Of a stretch of 64,000 nucleotides of DNA, positions 48,274-58,201 are shown piece after piece. The DNA is from Calothrix sp. FI2-JRJ7. Its GTDB lineage: Bacteria; Cyanobacteriota; Cyanobacteriia; Cyanobacteriales; Nostocaceae. The stretch's first letter is position 1. Each line of letters starts with the position of its first letter. A program made the translations under genes and the position numbers. The notes under the pieces are model-generated. The model did not search any database and was not told the DNA's origin. It worked only from the letters and a program-made list of their open reading frames with translations. The stretch is from assembly GCA_019359675.1 (NCBI GenBank), contig JAHHGX010000072.1, positions 1 to 64,000 of the forward strand, in the 5' to 3' direction.

Positions 48274-50703
48274 TTAGTCGTTTGCTTTGCCTCGTCTTGG
48301 TATTTGACTTGTTCTACCGGCACCATTTCCGACTATATCGCCAACAGGTAACAGCATAATTGTGCGGTCTGCGCTACCAGTGGCGAGAATTTTACCGTCG
48401 GGGCTAAATGCGACGGTAAATACATGGTCTTCGTGTCCTGTGTAGGTTTTTAGTAAGGTTCCTGTATCAACTTGCCAAAGTCTTACTGTTTTATCACGAC
48501 TGCCACTTGCTAGAACTCGACCGTTTGGGCTAAAGGCTACAGTATAAACACGGTCTTCATGACCTGTGAAGGTATTTATTTCTCTACCGTTTTCTAAGTT
48601 CCATAATTTAATTGTTTTATCCCAACTGCCACTTGCTAGGGTTTTACCATCTGGACTACTAGCAAGTGCGCTGACATCATCGGTATGTCGCGCTATAGTT
48701 AAGAATTTATGTTGCTCAAGGTGCCAAATCTTGATTGTATTATCATACCCTCCGGCGCCGCTGGCTAATATTTTACCGTTTGGGCTAAAGGCTAAACATA
48801 AAACATCATCGGAATGAGCTTTGAGGACATCAATTTCTCGACCGTCTATAGTCCATAGTTTAACGGTTTGGTCTTTACTACCACTGGCAATAATGCGACC
48901 GTCTGGACTAAATGCAACGCAGTATACTCGGTCATCATGTCCGTTAAATGTGTTAATTGCTTCTCCGGTTTGCACATTCCATAATCTAACTGTTGCATCG
49001 TCGCTACCACTAGCTAATATTTGACCATTGGGACTAAATACAACTGAGTTTACTCCACCAGAGGACGATGTTTGTTTGTGTCCAGAAATTGTATTGTATT
49101 TTTGGTTAACTAAATTCCAGATATTTATTGTTTCGTCACAACTGCCGCTAGCTAGTAATGTTCCATCTGGACTAAATGCTATTGATAATATTAAGTCAGA
49201 ATGCTGTTTGAGAGTTGTAGGAAGTTGATATGTGGTAACTTGTTGGGAAGATACAGATTGATTTGAGATTACAGGTTGGTTTGTGGTAGTTGGTTGAGGT
49301 GGTGTTGGTTGAGGTGGTGTTGATTGTGGTGGGGATGGTGCTACATTAGCTTTTTCTACTTGTTGAGCTACGGAAGGTTTACTGGTTGTACTTTCTGGCT
49401 CAAGTCTACCTGATAGTCGCGCGATTTGAGATTTTATTTGCGAGATGTCTTCTTGCGTTTTTTGATTCGCTTGCTGCTGAGTTTGCTGTAGTTCTTGAAT
49501 TGATGTACGAATCCAATTGAAGTTTTGCGCGATATTATCTATTTGTGCCAATCGCTGATTAATTGCATTTACATTAACTTGTTGATTCGTTTGCAACTGC
49601 TCGATTTGTTTGGCTAATGTAGAACTTAATTCTGTAGTAAATATATCTAGGGCTGATAATTTTTGATTAATATTTTCTGTATTTTTCTGCTGTCTTTTTT
49701 GTAATTCTTCAATTTGCTGTTGTGTTGTACTTAGTTGTTGGTTAAATCCACTAACTAATGCAGTAATGTTGAGTTGTTGATTTGTTTGGTATTGCTCTGC
49801 TTGTTTATTTGAGTTTGTATTGATTTGTCGAGTCATTGAGTCGATTTGGGCTAATCTTTGATTTATCGCTTGCACGTTTTGCTGTTGGCTTTTTTGCATT
49901 TCCTCTAGTTGCTTTTGCGTATTCACTACTTGTTGTGTCACATTATCTACCTGAGCAAAACGCTGATTGATTTCTTGAAGGTTTATTTGCTGGTTCTGTA
50001 ACTGCTCTACCTGTTGCTTTGTTGAATTTAGCTGTTGTGTAAAACCATCGATTTGAGTTAAGCGCTGATTAATAATATTGACGTTTTGTACCTGGTTTTG
50101 TCGTAACTGTTCAAGATACTGCTGTGTTGCATTTAATTGCTGGGCAATATTATCGATTTGAGTCAAACGTTGAGTAAGCGCATTTGGGTTTGCTTGTTTG
50201 GTTAAAGCATCGAGTTGCGTTAATCTCTGATTTATAGAATCAATATTCTGCTGTTGTGAGGAGCGCATTTCCTCTAATAGTCGTTGTGTAGCGTTTAACT
50301 GCTGGGCAATATTGTCAATTTGAGCCAAGCGCAGGTTGATAGCATTCACGGTGTTCTGCTGGGTTTGCTGAGTTTTAGATATTTCAATACGGAACGATTC
50401 GAGTTTTTTTAAGCGTAAGTTGATTGCTTCTATATCTTGTTTTTCTTGGTTACGCAGTTGCTCAACTTGCTGTTGAGTTAAGCTTAATTGGGAATTGGGT
50501 TGTCCTAATTGTCCGATTGAGTTTTCTTGGCGTCGTTGTAAGAAGCGCAGACGCTGTTGATTGGCTACATTTAATGCAATAGCGAGAGTCAAGGGGAAAA
50601 TAGCGTAAGAATACTCTTGACTGATGAACGCTGCGAACGCACCCCATATACAGAGTCCCAACAACAGATATTCGAGAAAATCAATAGTGTTGCGTTTAGT
50701 CAT
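48274..50703 (-). CDS. membrane-anchored coiled-coil / WD40 protein
   Basis: An 809-residue protein. Two N-terminal hydrophobic segments (FLEYLLLGLCIWGAFAAFIS, YAIFPLTLAIALNVANQQ) are followed by a long coiled coil (about residues 55-440) built of repeated roughly 35-residue units of the form INQRLTQIDNIAQQLNATQ, a Pro/Thr/Gln linker (PPQSTPPQPTPPQPTTTNQ), and a seven-bladed WD40 propeller (about 500-795). The propeller resembles that of the 7204-8136 gene, including its blade insertions. Likely a membrane-tethered scaffold. Partner unknown; DnaJ-TPR gene downstream. Confidence 0.88.
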   Translation of the reverse strand: MTKRNTIDFLEYLLLGLCIWGAFAAFISQEYSYAIFPLTLAIALNVANQQRLRFLQRRQENSIGQLGQPNSQLSLTQQQVEQLRNQEKQDIEAINLRLKKLESFRIEISKTQQTQQNTVNAINLRLAQIDNIAQQLNATQRLLEEMRSSQQQNIDSINQRLTQLDALTKQANPNALTQRLTQIDNIAQQLNATQQYLEQLRQNQVQNVNIINQRLTQIDGFTQQLNSTKQQVEQLQNQQINLQEINQRFAQVDNVTQQVVNTQKQLEEMQKSQQQNVQAINQRLAQIDSMTRQINTNSNKQAEQYQTNQQLNITALVSGFNQQLSTTQQQIEELQKRQQKNTENINQKLSALDIFTTELSSTLAKQIEQLQTNQQVNVNAINQRLAQIDNIAQNFNWIRTSIQELQQTQQQANQKTQEDISQIKSQIARLSGRLEPESTTSKPSVAQQVEKANVAPSPPQSTPPQPTPPQPTTTNQPVISNQSVSSQQVTTYQLPTTLKQHSDLILSIAFSPDGTLLASGSCDETINIWNLVNQKYNTISGHKQTSSSGGVNSVVFSPNGQILASGSDDATVRLWNVQTGEAINTFNGHDDRVYCVAFSPDGRIIASGSKDQTVKLWTIDGREIDVLKAHSDDVLCLAFSPNGKILASGAGGYDNTIKIWHLEQHKFLTIARHTDDVSALASSPDGKTLASGSWDKTIKLWNLENGREINTFTGHEDRVYTVAFSPNGRVLASGSRDKTVRLWQVDTGTLLKTYTGHEDHVFTVAFSPDGKILATGSADRTIMLLPVGDIVGNGAGRTSQIPRRGKAND

Positions 50704-50823
50704 GATGGCATAGCAAGTCTATTGCTGGTAAAAAAAATATCCCAAGGTAGGGAGCGTTCAGGGTTTGTTGTCAGTTACTCTGGAGTAAATAACCCATTTA
50801 AGTAATTCAAGGGTTTTTTTTAA

Positions 50824-51951
<1,128 letters not shown>

Positions 51952-51970
51952 TCTGTGTAACAACTCTTTT

Positions 51971-52277
51971 GGGGCTGTAGCTCAGATGGATAGAGCGAGC
52001 GCCTCCTGAATAATCGGGCACTACAAAGGAAACTTTGTGCGTGAATGTGGTTAAACTCGGTGAAGCCTAAAAAGTGAACAGCACTTCATGGTAATACCAA
52101 GCCAAGCCTAATCGTAATATACAGATTTATCTGTGTACATCTTTAGGAAGGTCTAGAGACTAAACAGCCACCACCTTACGGTATTGAAATACCTATGGTG
52201 AAGATATAGTCCGGAGAGTGGGGAAACTCACACAAATCTGAAGCGCTAGGTCGCCAGTTCGAGGCTGGCCAGTCCTG
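51971..52277 (+). tRNA. tRNA-Arg(CCU) interrupted by a group I intron
   Basis: Exon 1 is 51971-52007: acceptor GGGGCTG, D arm GCTC-AGATGGATA-GAGC, anticodon stem AGCGC, loop CT-CCT. Exon 2 is 52241-52277: loop AA, stem GCGCT, variable AGGTC, T arm GCCAG-TTCGAGG-CTGGC, acceptor CAGTCCT, discriminator G. The joined 74-nt cloverleaf pairs fully (two G-U in the acceptor) and its loop is CU-CCU-AA. No CCA is encoded. It decodes AGG, and the interruption is directly after the third anticodon base. Confidence 0.93.
52008..52240 (+). ncRNA. group I self-splicing intron in tRNA-Arg(CCU)
   Basis: A 233-nt intron that begins after the U of the anticodon and ends with G (omega-G). A GGG at 52016-52018 can act as internal guide, pairing with the anticodon CCU of exon 1 with a G-U pair at the splice site. 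P2 is a hairpin ACAAAG-GAAA-CTTTGT (52023-52038); the R-like element TCTAGAGACTAAA is near 52153-52165; a P8-like hairpin runs near 52171-52199; the S element AAGATATAGTCC is at 52201-52212. No homing endonuclease is encoded. The size and architecture resemble the small cyanobacterial and proteobacterial tRNA introns. Confidence 0.92.
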
Positions 52278-52417
52278 CTTAATGAATAAAATAAAATAAA
52301 GTATTATACAAATCTTTGCATTTTTCTTGGTTGCGGATACAATTCAGAGTGCATCGGGTTATAGGATTATATTTTTTATATTAACTGGGAAAATTGTCTC
52401 CCTAAATTGTAATAACT

Positions 52418-52538
52418 GTAGGTTGGGTCGAGGAACGTAAACGTAGTTGTCTCGCAGGGGGATCCAACGTAATATTTTGGTTGTGTTGGGTTTCCCTGCG
52501 GGACACTACGTGAACGAAAAGCCTCCACCCAACCTACG
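52418..52538. repeat. GTAGGTTGGGT-bounded repeat
   Basis: gtaggttgggtcgagg on the left and cctccacccaacctac on the right are inverted repeats around about 90 bp that contains a second pair (cgtagttgtctcgcaggg / ccctgcgggacactacg). A short copy is at 60449-60483. It fills most of the gap before the YdcF gene. Confidence 0.7.
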
Positions 52539-52562
52539 TATTAATATTATTGAAAGAAAATT

Positions 52563-53165
52563 GTGACATCAGCAGAAACAACAAGACGTCATAGAACCTT
52601 GAATAAGCTAGTGTTTAAAGGTGTTCCTCGGTTTACAATTCTTGCCCTACCGCTAATGTTGCTGTTGGGTTACAGGGAAGTGCAAAATACTTTTATACAA
52701 CCGGAAGCGATTTTAGTTCTAGGTGGCTCTACTAAAAGTCTGGAACGAGAAAAATTTACTGCTAAGTTTGCTAAAGAGCATCCTAGTATACCTATTTGGA
52801 TATCTGGTGGTAGTCCAAAGGCGCCAACAAAGAAAGTATTTTCAAAGCAAGGTGTAGATTTAAGGCGCCTACACTTAGATTACGATGCGGTAGATACTGT
52901 AACTAACTTTACTACCCTTGTGGATGAACTCGAAGCACGCAAGATTAGAAAAGTATATTTAGTGACTTCAGATTATCATATGCGACGCGCGTCGGTTATC
53001 GGCGAAATTGTATTGGGTAGTAGAGGAATTGGCTTTAAAGCAGTGTCCATACCTTCTGACGTTCCCCCAGAACCAATACAAAAAAGTGTCCGCGATGGAG
53101 TTCGCTCTATATTATGGTTAACCACAGGTTACACAGGAGCGAAAGGAGAACAGTTAAAGCAATAA
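52563..53165 (+). CDS. YdcF/DUF218 family membrane-anchored protein
   Basis: A 200-residue protein with one N-terminal membrane helix (FTILALPLMLLLGYREVQ) and a DUF218/YdcF Rossmann-like domain: AILVLGGSTKSLEREKFTAK, IPIWISGGSPKAPTKKVF, DAVDTVTNFTTLVDELEARK, YLVTSDYHMRRASVIGEIVL. Conserved Gly-Gly, Ser-Gly-Gly and SDYHMRR motifs are intact. Family members are linked to envelope metabolism, but no reaction can be assigned. GTG start. Confidence 0.82.
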   Translation: MTSAETTRRHRTLNKLVFKGVPRFTILALPLMLLLGYREVQNTFIQPEAILVLGGSTKSLEREKFTAKFAKEHPSIPIWISGGSPKAPTKKVFSKQGVDLRRLHLDYDAVDTVTNFTTLVDELEARKIRKVYLVTSDYHMRRASVIGEIVLGSRGIGFKAVSIPSDVPPEPIQKSVRDGVRSILWLTTGYTGAKGEQLKQ

Positions 53166-53189
53166 TATCAGGACTTACGCATAAAAACC

Positions 53190-53258
53190 TAGAAACCTGG
53201 AATATACGTTGATAACATGTAATAAAAATGACGATTTTGCGTAGAAACCAGGTTTCTT
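53190..53258. repeat. AAACCGGGTTTC-family repeat
   Basis: agaaacctgg ... ccaggtttct ends around the core gataacatgtaataaaaatg, the same core as at 11881-11942. Lies between the YdcF and DUF2288 genes. Confidence 0.65.
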
Positions 53259-53278
53259 TGCGAGAACAATAATATAAT

Positions 53279-53566
53279 TTATTTCTCTTTAACCAGCACA
53301 TAAGGTTGTACGATTAAAGTATCAAACCGTTTAGTGCGGTCAGTATTCCAGGTGCCGAGTTGTTGAGGTGAGGGTTTAGTAATTAAAGCTTCGTCTATCC
53401 AAACCTGGACTTCGTTAGTACTATCAGATGCAATGGCAACCCCAACATCGAGAAGGTCAAGATGTGATGACACCAAAATAATTGCATCCCGTTGTGCATG
53501 AGGAACCAGCCAATCCCATTCTGCCTCATCTAGGTTTTCGATTAACTCTGTTCTAATATTTGACAT
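53279..53566 (-). CDS. DUF2288 protein
   Basis: A 95-residue protein with the DUF2288 pattern: LIENLDEAEWDWLVPHAQRD, AIILVSSHLDLLDVGVAIAS, DSTNEVQVWIDEALITKPSP and a C terminus DTLIVQPYVLVKEK. Function unknown; soluble. Complete length. Confidence 0.82.
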   Translation of the reverse strand: MSNIRTELIENLDEAEWDWLVPHAQRDAIILVSSHLDLLDVGVAIASDSTNEVQVWIDEALITKPSPQQLGTWNTDRTKRFDTLIVQPYVLVKEK

Positions 53567-53676
53567 TCTAGTGTTTATAATTCTTAACTAATTTATTATT
53601 TTACCTTATTTTTAGGAGTTTTTATCATTTTTATAAAATTTGGCGCCTCATGTAAAAATGGATGATAAATACTTTA

Positions 53677-54717
53677 CTATTCAACTTCTGCTTTCATTTC
53701 ATCAATTTCAAATAAAGAGACAATGACACCAGCAATAGGGATAGAGATAAAAATTCCTAATAAACCTGCGACTCTGGCACCTACTAATAAGGCAAAAAAT
53801 ACGACAACAGGATTTAAATTTAATGCTCCTTGCATCACCCTTGGAGAGATAAAATTATCTTGAATTTGTTGTAGAACAATACAGGCAACCAACACCTTTA
53901 ATGCTAACCAAACACTTTGAGATAGTACGATTAATGTTACCAAACCAACCGCTAAAGTTGCTCCTATACCTGGAATTATATCTATAACGCCAACCATTAC
54001 AGATAGTATTAAAGCAAAAGGAATTTGGAGCAAAGCAAATACGATAAATGTACTCAGAGTTAAAAACAAAGTAAGTATTAGCTGACCACGAAAAAAGCCT
54101 AAAAAGTTTTTCCTAACTATTTTTGTTATATGTGTTCTTCGTTGCTTGGGTGCAGCTTTCATTATAAGTTCCCATAATTTTCCGCCATCAAGTAGCATGA
54201 AAAAAGCAACAACTGCAATAAAAATGAATGTGACAAAATTTGTGATAAAGCCTTGAAATATAGTTAGACTTGTGGCTAACCATGATAATGCTTGATTTCG
54301 TAGCTGTCCTTCAAAAACAGACAAGTCAATTTGGATATTACGACTACGGAAAAATTCTTCTACCTGATTTGATAGGGGAACTAATGAATCTAAAAACCGA
54401 GTAACGCTGTCAATTAACTGTTGTCCTTGCGATATAATCGTCAAACCAACAGTAACAGTTACTCCTGCAATAATAGTCATGCTAACCAAGAAAATTAATA
54501 TTGTCGCAACACTATGTGGTATGTAACGTGTTAACCATTTGACTGGGTAGCTAAGTAAAAAAGCAATAATTGCTGCAAATGCAAAAATAACAATTATCGA
54601 TTCAAAATAAGCTAGTAGTTGAACACTTGCCCACCCACATGCAACAAATAGCAGAAAGCGAACTAACGATGAACTGCTAAGTCGCGACCATATATTTTTA
54701 GCTTCTAACCCTGTCAT
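53677..54717 (-). CDS. AI-2E family transporter
   Basis: A 346-residue multi-pass membrane protein of the AI-2E transporter (PerM/UPF0118) family. Hydrophobic segments lie near residues 18-32, 36-58 and 65-92, with a soluble middle part (LIDSVTRFLDSLVPLSNQVE), further helices and the conserved block VMVGVIDIIPGIGATLAVGL, then DNFISPRVMQGALNLNPVVV. Substrate unknown; members export small molecules or act as Na+/H+ antiporters. Confidence 0.88.
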   Translation of the reverse strand: MTGLEAKNIWSRLSSSSLVRFLLFVACGWASVQLLAYFESIIVIFAFAAIIAFLLSYPVKWLTRYIPHSVATILIFLVSMTIIAGVTVTVGLTIISQGQQLIDSVTRFLDSLVPLSNQVEEFFRSRNIQIDLSVFEGQLRNQALSWLATSLTIFQGFITNFVTFIFIAVVAFFMLLDGGKLWELIMKAAPKQRRTHITKIVRKNFLGFFRGQLILTLFLTLSTFIVFALLQIPFALILSVMVGVIDIIPGIGATLAVGLVTLIVLSQSVWLALKVLVACIVLQQIQDNFISPRVMQGALNLNPVVVFFALLVGARVAGLLGIFISIPIAGVIVSLFEIDEMKAEVE

Positions 54718-54826
54718 ACTAAGTATTTATCGCTTTTTTTTAATTTGAAGCTAACTTAGCAAAATTAAAGGGTGCGTGAGTACTTCCTTTGAGCGTATTT
54801 GAATTTATCCACAGGAGTAAGAAGCG

Positions 54827-55462
54827 TTACCGACCTAAGTCGTGTAGCGCATTAATTGCGTTGGCGCATTTTTTGGTTATTTCTTCTAGTTCTTCTTTAC
54901 TACCAGAGGTTGGCGCCTCAATTAATTGCCCTATTCGTACTGTCACACCTGCTGGACGAGGAATGGCGCCTTTTTTCTCAATTTCTTGTGTACCCCATAA
55001 GCATACAGGTAATATGGGAGCGTTACCTTTGGCTGCGAGTAGTGCGGCGCCGCGTTTGGGGTCAGTTATTTTCCCAGTTTCGGTACGTGTACCTTGTAAA
55101 AATACGCCAACAGCCCAACCGTTTTCTAAGTATTCCAACGCAGCACGAATGGCTTTGGTGTCAGCGCTGCCACGACTGACGGGATAGGCGCCGTATAGCT
55201 GAATGGCCTTGCGTAAAAAAGGGATATCAAATAACTCTTTCTTTGCCATATATGCTACAGGACGGCGAACGCAATTCGACACAATCGGAGGGTCATAATT
55301 GCTTGCGTGGTTGCTAACTACTACCAGGGGACCTTCTTGTGGCACATTTTCAATACCATGAATTAGTCCCCGGAAGTATATGTGAAGCATAGGCGCCACA
55401 ACCGACCATTTGAGGGCATGATAAAGAAGGAGGCTAGCAATTGGTTCGCGGATTCTGCTCAC
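54827..55462 (-). CDS. plsC: 1-acyl-sn-glycerol-3-phosphate acyltransferase
   Basis: A 211-residue PlsC-type acyltransferase that makes phosphatidate from lysophosphatidate. It has the HX4D catalytic motif in VVSNHASNYDPPIVSN, the acceptor-binding GVFLQGTRTETGKITDPKRG (with the substrate Glu/Gly region altered to LQGTRT), and PILPVCLWGTQEI. GTG start at 55462. Alone on its strand between the AI-2E transporter and repeats. Confidence 0.88.
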   Translation of the reverse strand: MSRIREPIASLLLYHALKWSVVAPMLHIYFRGLIHGIENVPQEGPLVVVSNHASNYDPPIVSNCVRRPVAYMAKKELFDIPFLRKAIQLYGAYPVSRGSADTKAIRAALEYLENGWAVGVFLQGTRTETGKITDPKRGAALLAAKGNAPILPVCLWGTQEIEKKGAIPRPAGVTVRIGQLIEAPTSGSKEELEEITKKCANAINALHDLGR

Positions 55463-55501
55463 AGTGGCTTACTTTAACTCAAACTGCATCCCAGCATATC
55501 A

Positions 55502-55625
55502 AAGAAACCGGGTTTCTCGCGCAAAATCATTATTTTCATTACAGAAACCGGATTTCTACACATTCATTGTCGCAGACAAATCATTCTTTTTATTACAAGA
55601 TATTAACAAAGAAACCCGGTTTCTA
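55502..55625. repeat. two tandem AAACCGGGTTTC-family repeats
   Basis: Copy 1 runs agaaaccgggtttct to agaaaccggatttct (55503-55557); copy 2 runs on to agaaacccggtttct with the core ttattacaagatattaac, the reverse of the core at 11881. The right end supplies the TAG stop codon (55623-55625) of the minus-strand PstS-like gene. Confidence 0.72.
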
Positions 55626-56696
55626 GTTTTCCTCGATGATTTTTTGAACTTCGGGCGATTTGAGAAAATCTATGAAGGTTCTTACAGCAGGACTCATCGG
55701 TTCTCTATATATATAAAATAGCTGGCGCTTAATTGGATATTGCTTCAAGTCTGGCATTAAACCATCGATGGGGACTACTCTTACAACACTCTTATGATTT
55801 ACATGAGCATACCTACCATAGCTAATACCATCTGTTTGGAGTTTTTTAAGGATAGGAGTTGTTTCATCGATTGGGTGTGTAGTTATATTAGGTGTGGCGC
55901 CAAATGCGGCATTATTGAGAACTAATTCACGAAATGCATCATGAGTACCACTAACAGGTGAACGGTTTATAACCCGGATAGTTCTACTTTGACCCCCAAC
56001 TGCCGACCAATTGGTAATATTACCTTTAAATATGTCCGCTACTTGGGCAGTTGTTAATCCTTGTTGAAATGGATTTTGTTTACCAACTACAACAGCTATC
56101 GCATCAGCTTTGACAAAATTGGCAACTAGTCCTTTTGCTTGTTCTTGTGCGTTTAACGGTCGTGAAACAGCAGCAATATCTACTTGACCTGCGGTAACTT
56201 GCTGAATTCCTACATCTGTACCATTCGATGCAGTTTCGACGACCGAACCAGGACACTTTGACTCTATTAGTCCTTTGAGTTTTTTATTTATTCCTACCAT
56301 ACTGGTGGAACCATTAATTCGTAGTATGGTGCCAGATGGTAAACAACTTGTAGTAGTCGGCGCCTTTTGTGTAAAATGCCAATAGCCTAAGCCAGCGAAT
56401 AATATCAAGGCAATTGAAATTAACGACAGTGAGATAATATTTAAATTCTTTGGCTTTGGTTTTTCGTTAAGAAGACTTTCTAAATATTTGATATCAGCAT
56501 CCAAGACTTCAAGGTGTTCCTCAACTTGAATTGCCTGCATCATCAGTTTTTTTGCAGTTGCTTCATCTCCAGATGCTTGAGCAGCATGTGCTTTTTGCTC
56601 AATGCTTTGTAACTCGCGGAGGTTTTCTTCGTAAGAATATTTAGCTGTTTCTAACGCTTCTTGTGTATCTTTTAATGAAGTTTTAGTCTTATTCAT
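55623..56696 (-). CDS. membrane-anchored phosphate-binding-like (PstS-type) protein
   Basis: A 357-residue protein. An N-terminal cytoplasmic coiled coil (about residues 1-85) precedes one membrane helix (NIISLSLISIALILFAGLGY, about 85-107), then an extracytoplasmic periplasmic-binding domain of the PstS type: TILRINGSTSMVGINKKLKG, ETASNGTDVGIQQVTAGQVD, IAAVSRPLNAQEQ, QVADIFKGNITNWSAVGGQS, RSPVSGTHDAFRELVL. The Ser/Thr ligand residues are kept. It lies 36 bp after a Ser/Thr kinase gene on the same strand and lacks pstCAB neighbours, so a sensing role for the kinase is likelier than uptake. Confidence 0.82.
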   Translation of the reverse strand: MNKTKTSLKDTQEALETAKYSYEENLRELQSIEQKAHAAQASGDEATAKKLMMQAIQVEEHLEVLDADIKYLESLLNEKPKPKNLNIISLSLISIALILFAGLGYWHFTQKAPTTTSCLPSGTILRINGSTSMVGINKKLKGLIESKCPGSVVETASNGTDVGIQQVTAGQVDIAAVSRPLNAQEQAKGLVANFVKADAIAVVVGKQNPFQQGLTTAQVADIFKGNITNWSAVGGQSRTIRVINRSPVSGTHDAFRELVLNNAAFGATPNITTHPIDETTPILKKLQTDGISYGRYAHVNHKSVVRVVPIDGLMPDLKQYPIKRQLFYIYREPMSPAVRTFIDFLKSPEVQKIIEEN

Positions 56697-56732
56697 ATAA
56701 TTATATTAAATAGAATTGTTGAGTAAAACTTG

Positions 56733-58142
56733 CTAAATGGTAGTGACGCTGCACTGTGCCAACTTTAAAGCAATGATGTCTAGGTAACGCCAATATTTAT
56801 CACTTTCTGCCCAAATTCGCGAAGGTAAGTGTCCGGGTGGAGCTTCGTTGCTGAATTTGAGACTTTGGTGGAACAACGTTGAGTTATAGCTTTGCCATTG
56901 TACATGTTGACAAAACAGTACGTAGTCTTTTCCAACACTCTCTAATATTTGATTCTGAATGCAAAAGCCAAATTTTGCATTACTTGCTCCTATCCAAAGC
57001 TGGTCTATTTTATGTAATTGTTCGCAGGTTATCAAGTTAATTTCGCTACTTTTTATCTTAGTTCCTAAAGGTTTATTTAATACCATGCATAATAATTTCC
57101 AAGTTTCTAAGTCAGCTTCTTTCCATTTCTGAGATTTAAGTAAAAGTTCAAGTTTGATATAATATATTTCTATTTTAGAAGTTTGACTCGCACTACTTGG
57201 AACTGTAACTGGAATAAATGTGCCTAGAGGTAGCGTCGGGTGTAACTGTGTACTAATAGGTGTTAACAATGAAAGCGCTTGCAGAACTTCTTGTGCTGAC
57301 GAATACCGATGTATTGGCTGAAATTGTAGTAATTTATCTAAAATTTGTCCCAATCCATCGCTGATAATATTAGTAGCAGGTACAAAGTTACGCCAACACC
57401 AACCGAAACTGGCGCCATCATAGAGTTTTTCAACTGAGAATACACCCGTAATTAAACTAATACAGGTAACACCCAAGCTATATAAATCACTATTTTGAAA
57501 AACAGACCCTCTAAATTGCTCAGGTGCCGCATAATGTAAAGTACCAAGAGCAGTTGCTTGTTGAATAAAACTTGATGACTGTAAAACCTTGGCAACACCA
57601 AAATCAATCAACACAGGTTTACCGTCACTCACCCGGATGATAATATTGGGTGGCTTAATGTCACGGTGTAATATATTGTGTTCGTGAACAAACTTTAAAA
57701 CGGGTAATATATCGTGTAACAGGCACCGAATTTTAACTTCATTATAGGCGCCTTGAAGCAATTCTTGCTCTAAAGTCACACCCTCTATAAATTCCTGAAC
57801 AATATAAAGCCGTTGTTCATGGCTAAAATATGCTAAAAGCGTGGGAATTTGCGGGTGGTTGCCTAAAGACTCTAAAACAACTGCTTCTTGCTCGAACAAC
57901 TCTACTGCTTTATTGACAAGTTGCCCAGTAGCAGTAAAGCTTAACTGCTTAACCGCACAGCGAGGTTTAGATGGTTTGTGTTCGTCAACAGCTAGAAATG
58001 TTTTTCCAAATCCTCCTTTACCAATAATAGTAGTAGGTCGGTACCTTTCGAGTAATAAAAGCTTACTACCGCAACTCAGACAAACCTTAACTGTATCGGG
58101 GTTATTTGGTTGTTGGCAATCTGGGTTGATACACAGTGTCAT
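56733..58142 (-). CDS. zinc-ribbon Ser/Thr kinase with C-terminal GUN4-like domain
   Basis: A 469-residue cytoplasmic kinase. The N terminus is a CxxxC/CxxC ribbon (CINPDCQQPNNPDTVKVCLS, then CGSK). The kinase domain (about 34-290) has IIGKGGFGKTFLAVDE, AVKQL Lys, LHRDIKPPNIIIRV and LIDFGVAKVL. The C-terminal part (about 325-460) matches GUN4: LELLLKSQKWKEADLETWKL, LHKIDQLWIGASNAKFGFCI, GHLPSRIW. GUN4 binds tetrapyrroles and activates Mg-chelatase, so this may be a tetrapyrrole-sensing kinase. It precedes a PstS-like gene in the same operon. Confidence 0.85.
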   Translation of the reverse strand: MTLCINPDCQQPNNPDTVKVCLSCGSKLLLLERYRPTTIIGKGGFGKTFLAVDEHKPSKPRCAVKQLSFTATGQLVNKAVELFEQEAVVLESLGNHPQIPTLLAYFSHEQRLYIVQEFIEGVTLEQELLQGAYNEVKIRCLLHDILPVLKFVHEHNILHRDIKPPNIIIRVSDGKPVLIDFGVAKVLQSSSFIQQATALGTLHYAAPEQFRGSVFQNSDLYSLGVTCISLITGVFSVEKLYDGASFGWCWRNFVPATNIISDGLGQILDKLLQFQPIHRYSSAQEVLQALSLLTPISTQLHPTLPLGTFIPVTVPSSASQTSKIEIYYIKLELLLKSQKWKEADLETWKLLCMVLNKPLGTKIKSSEINLITCEQLHKIDQLWIGASNAKFGFCIQNQILESVGKDYVLFCQHVQWQSYNSTLFHQSLKFSNEAPPGHLPSRIWAESDKYWRYLDIIALKLAQCSVTTI

Positions 58143-58201
58143 AGATATAAGAGATAGTTACCTCTAATCTATTCAACTCAGATTAAGAATATATTAATGA
58201 G

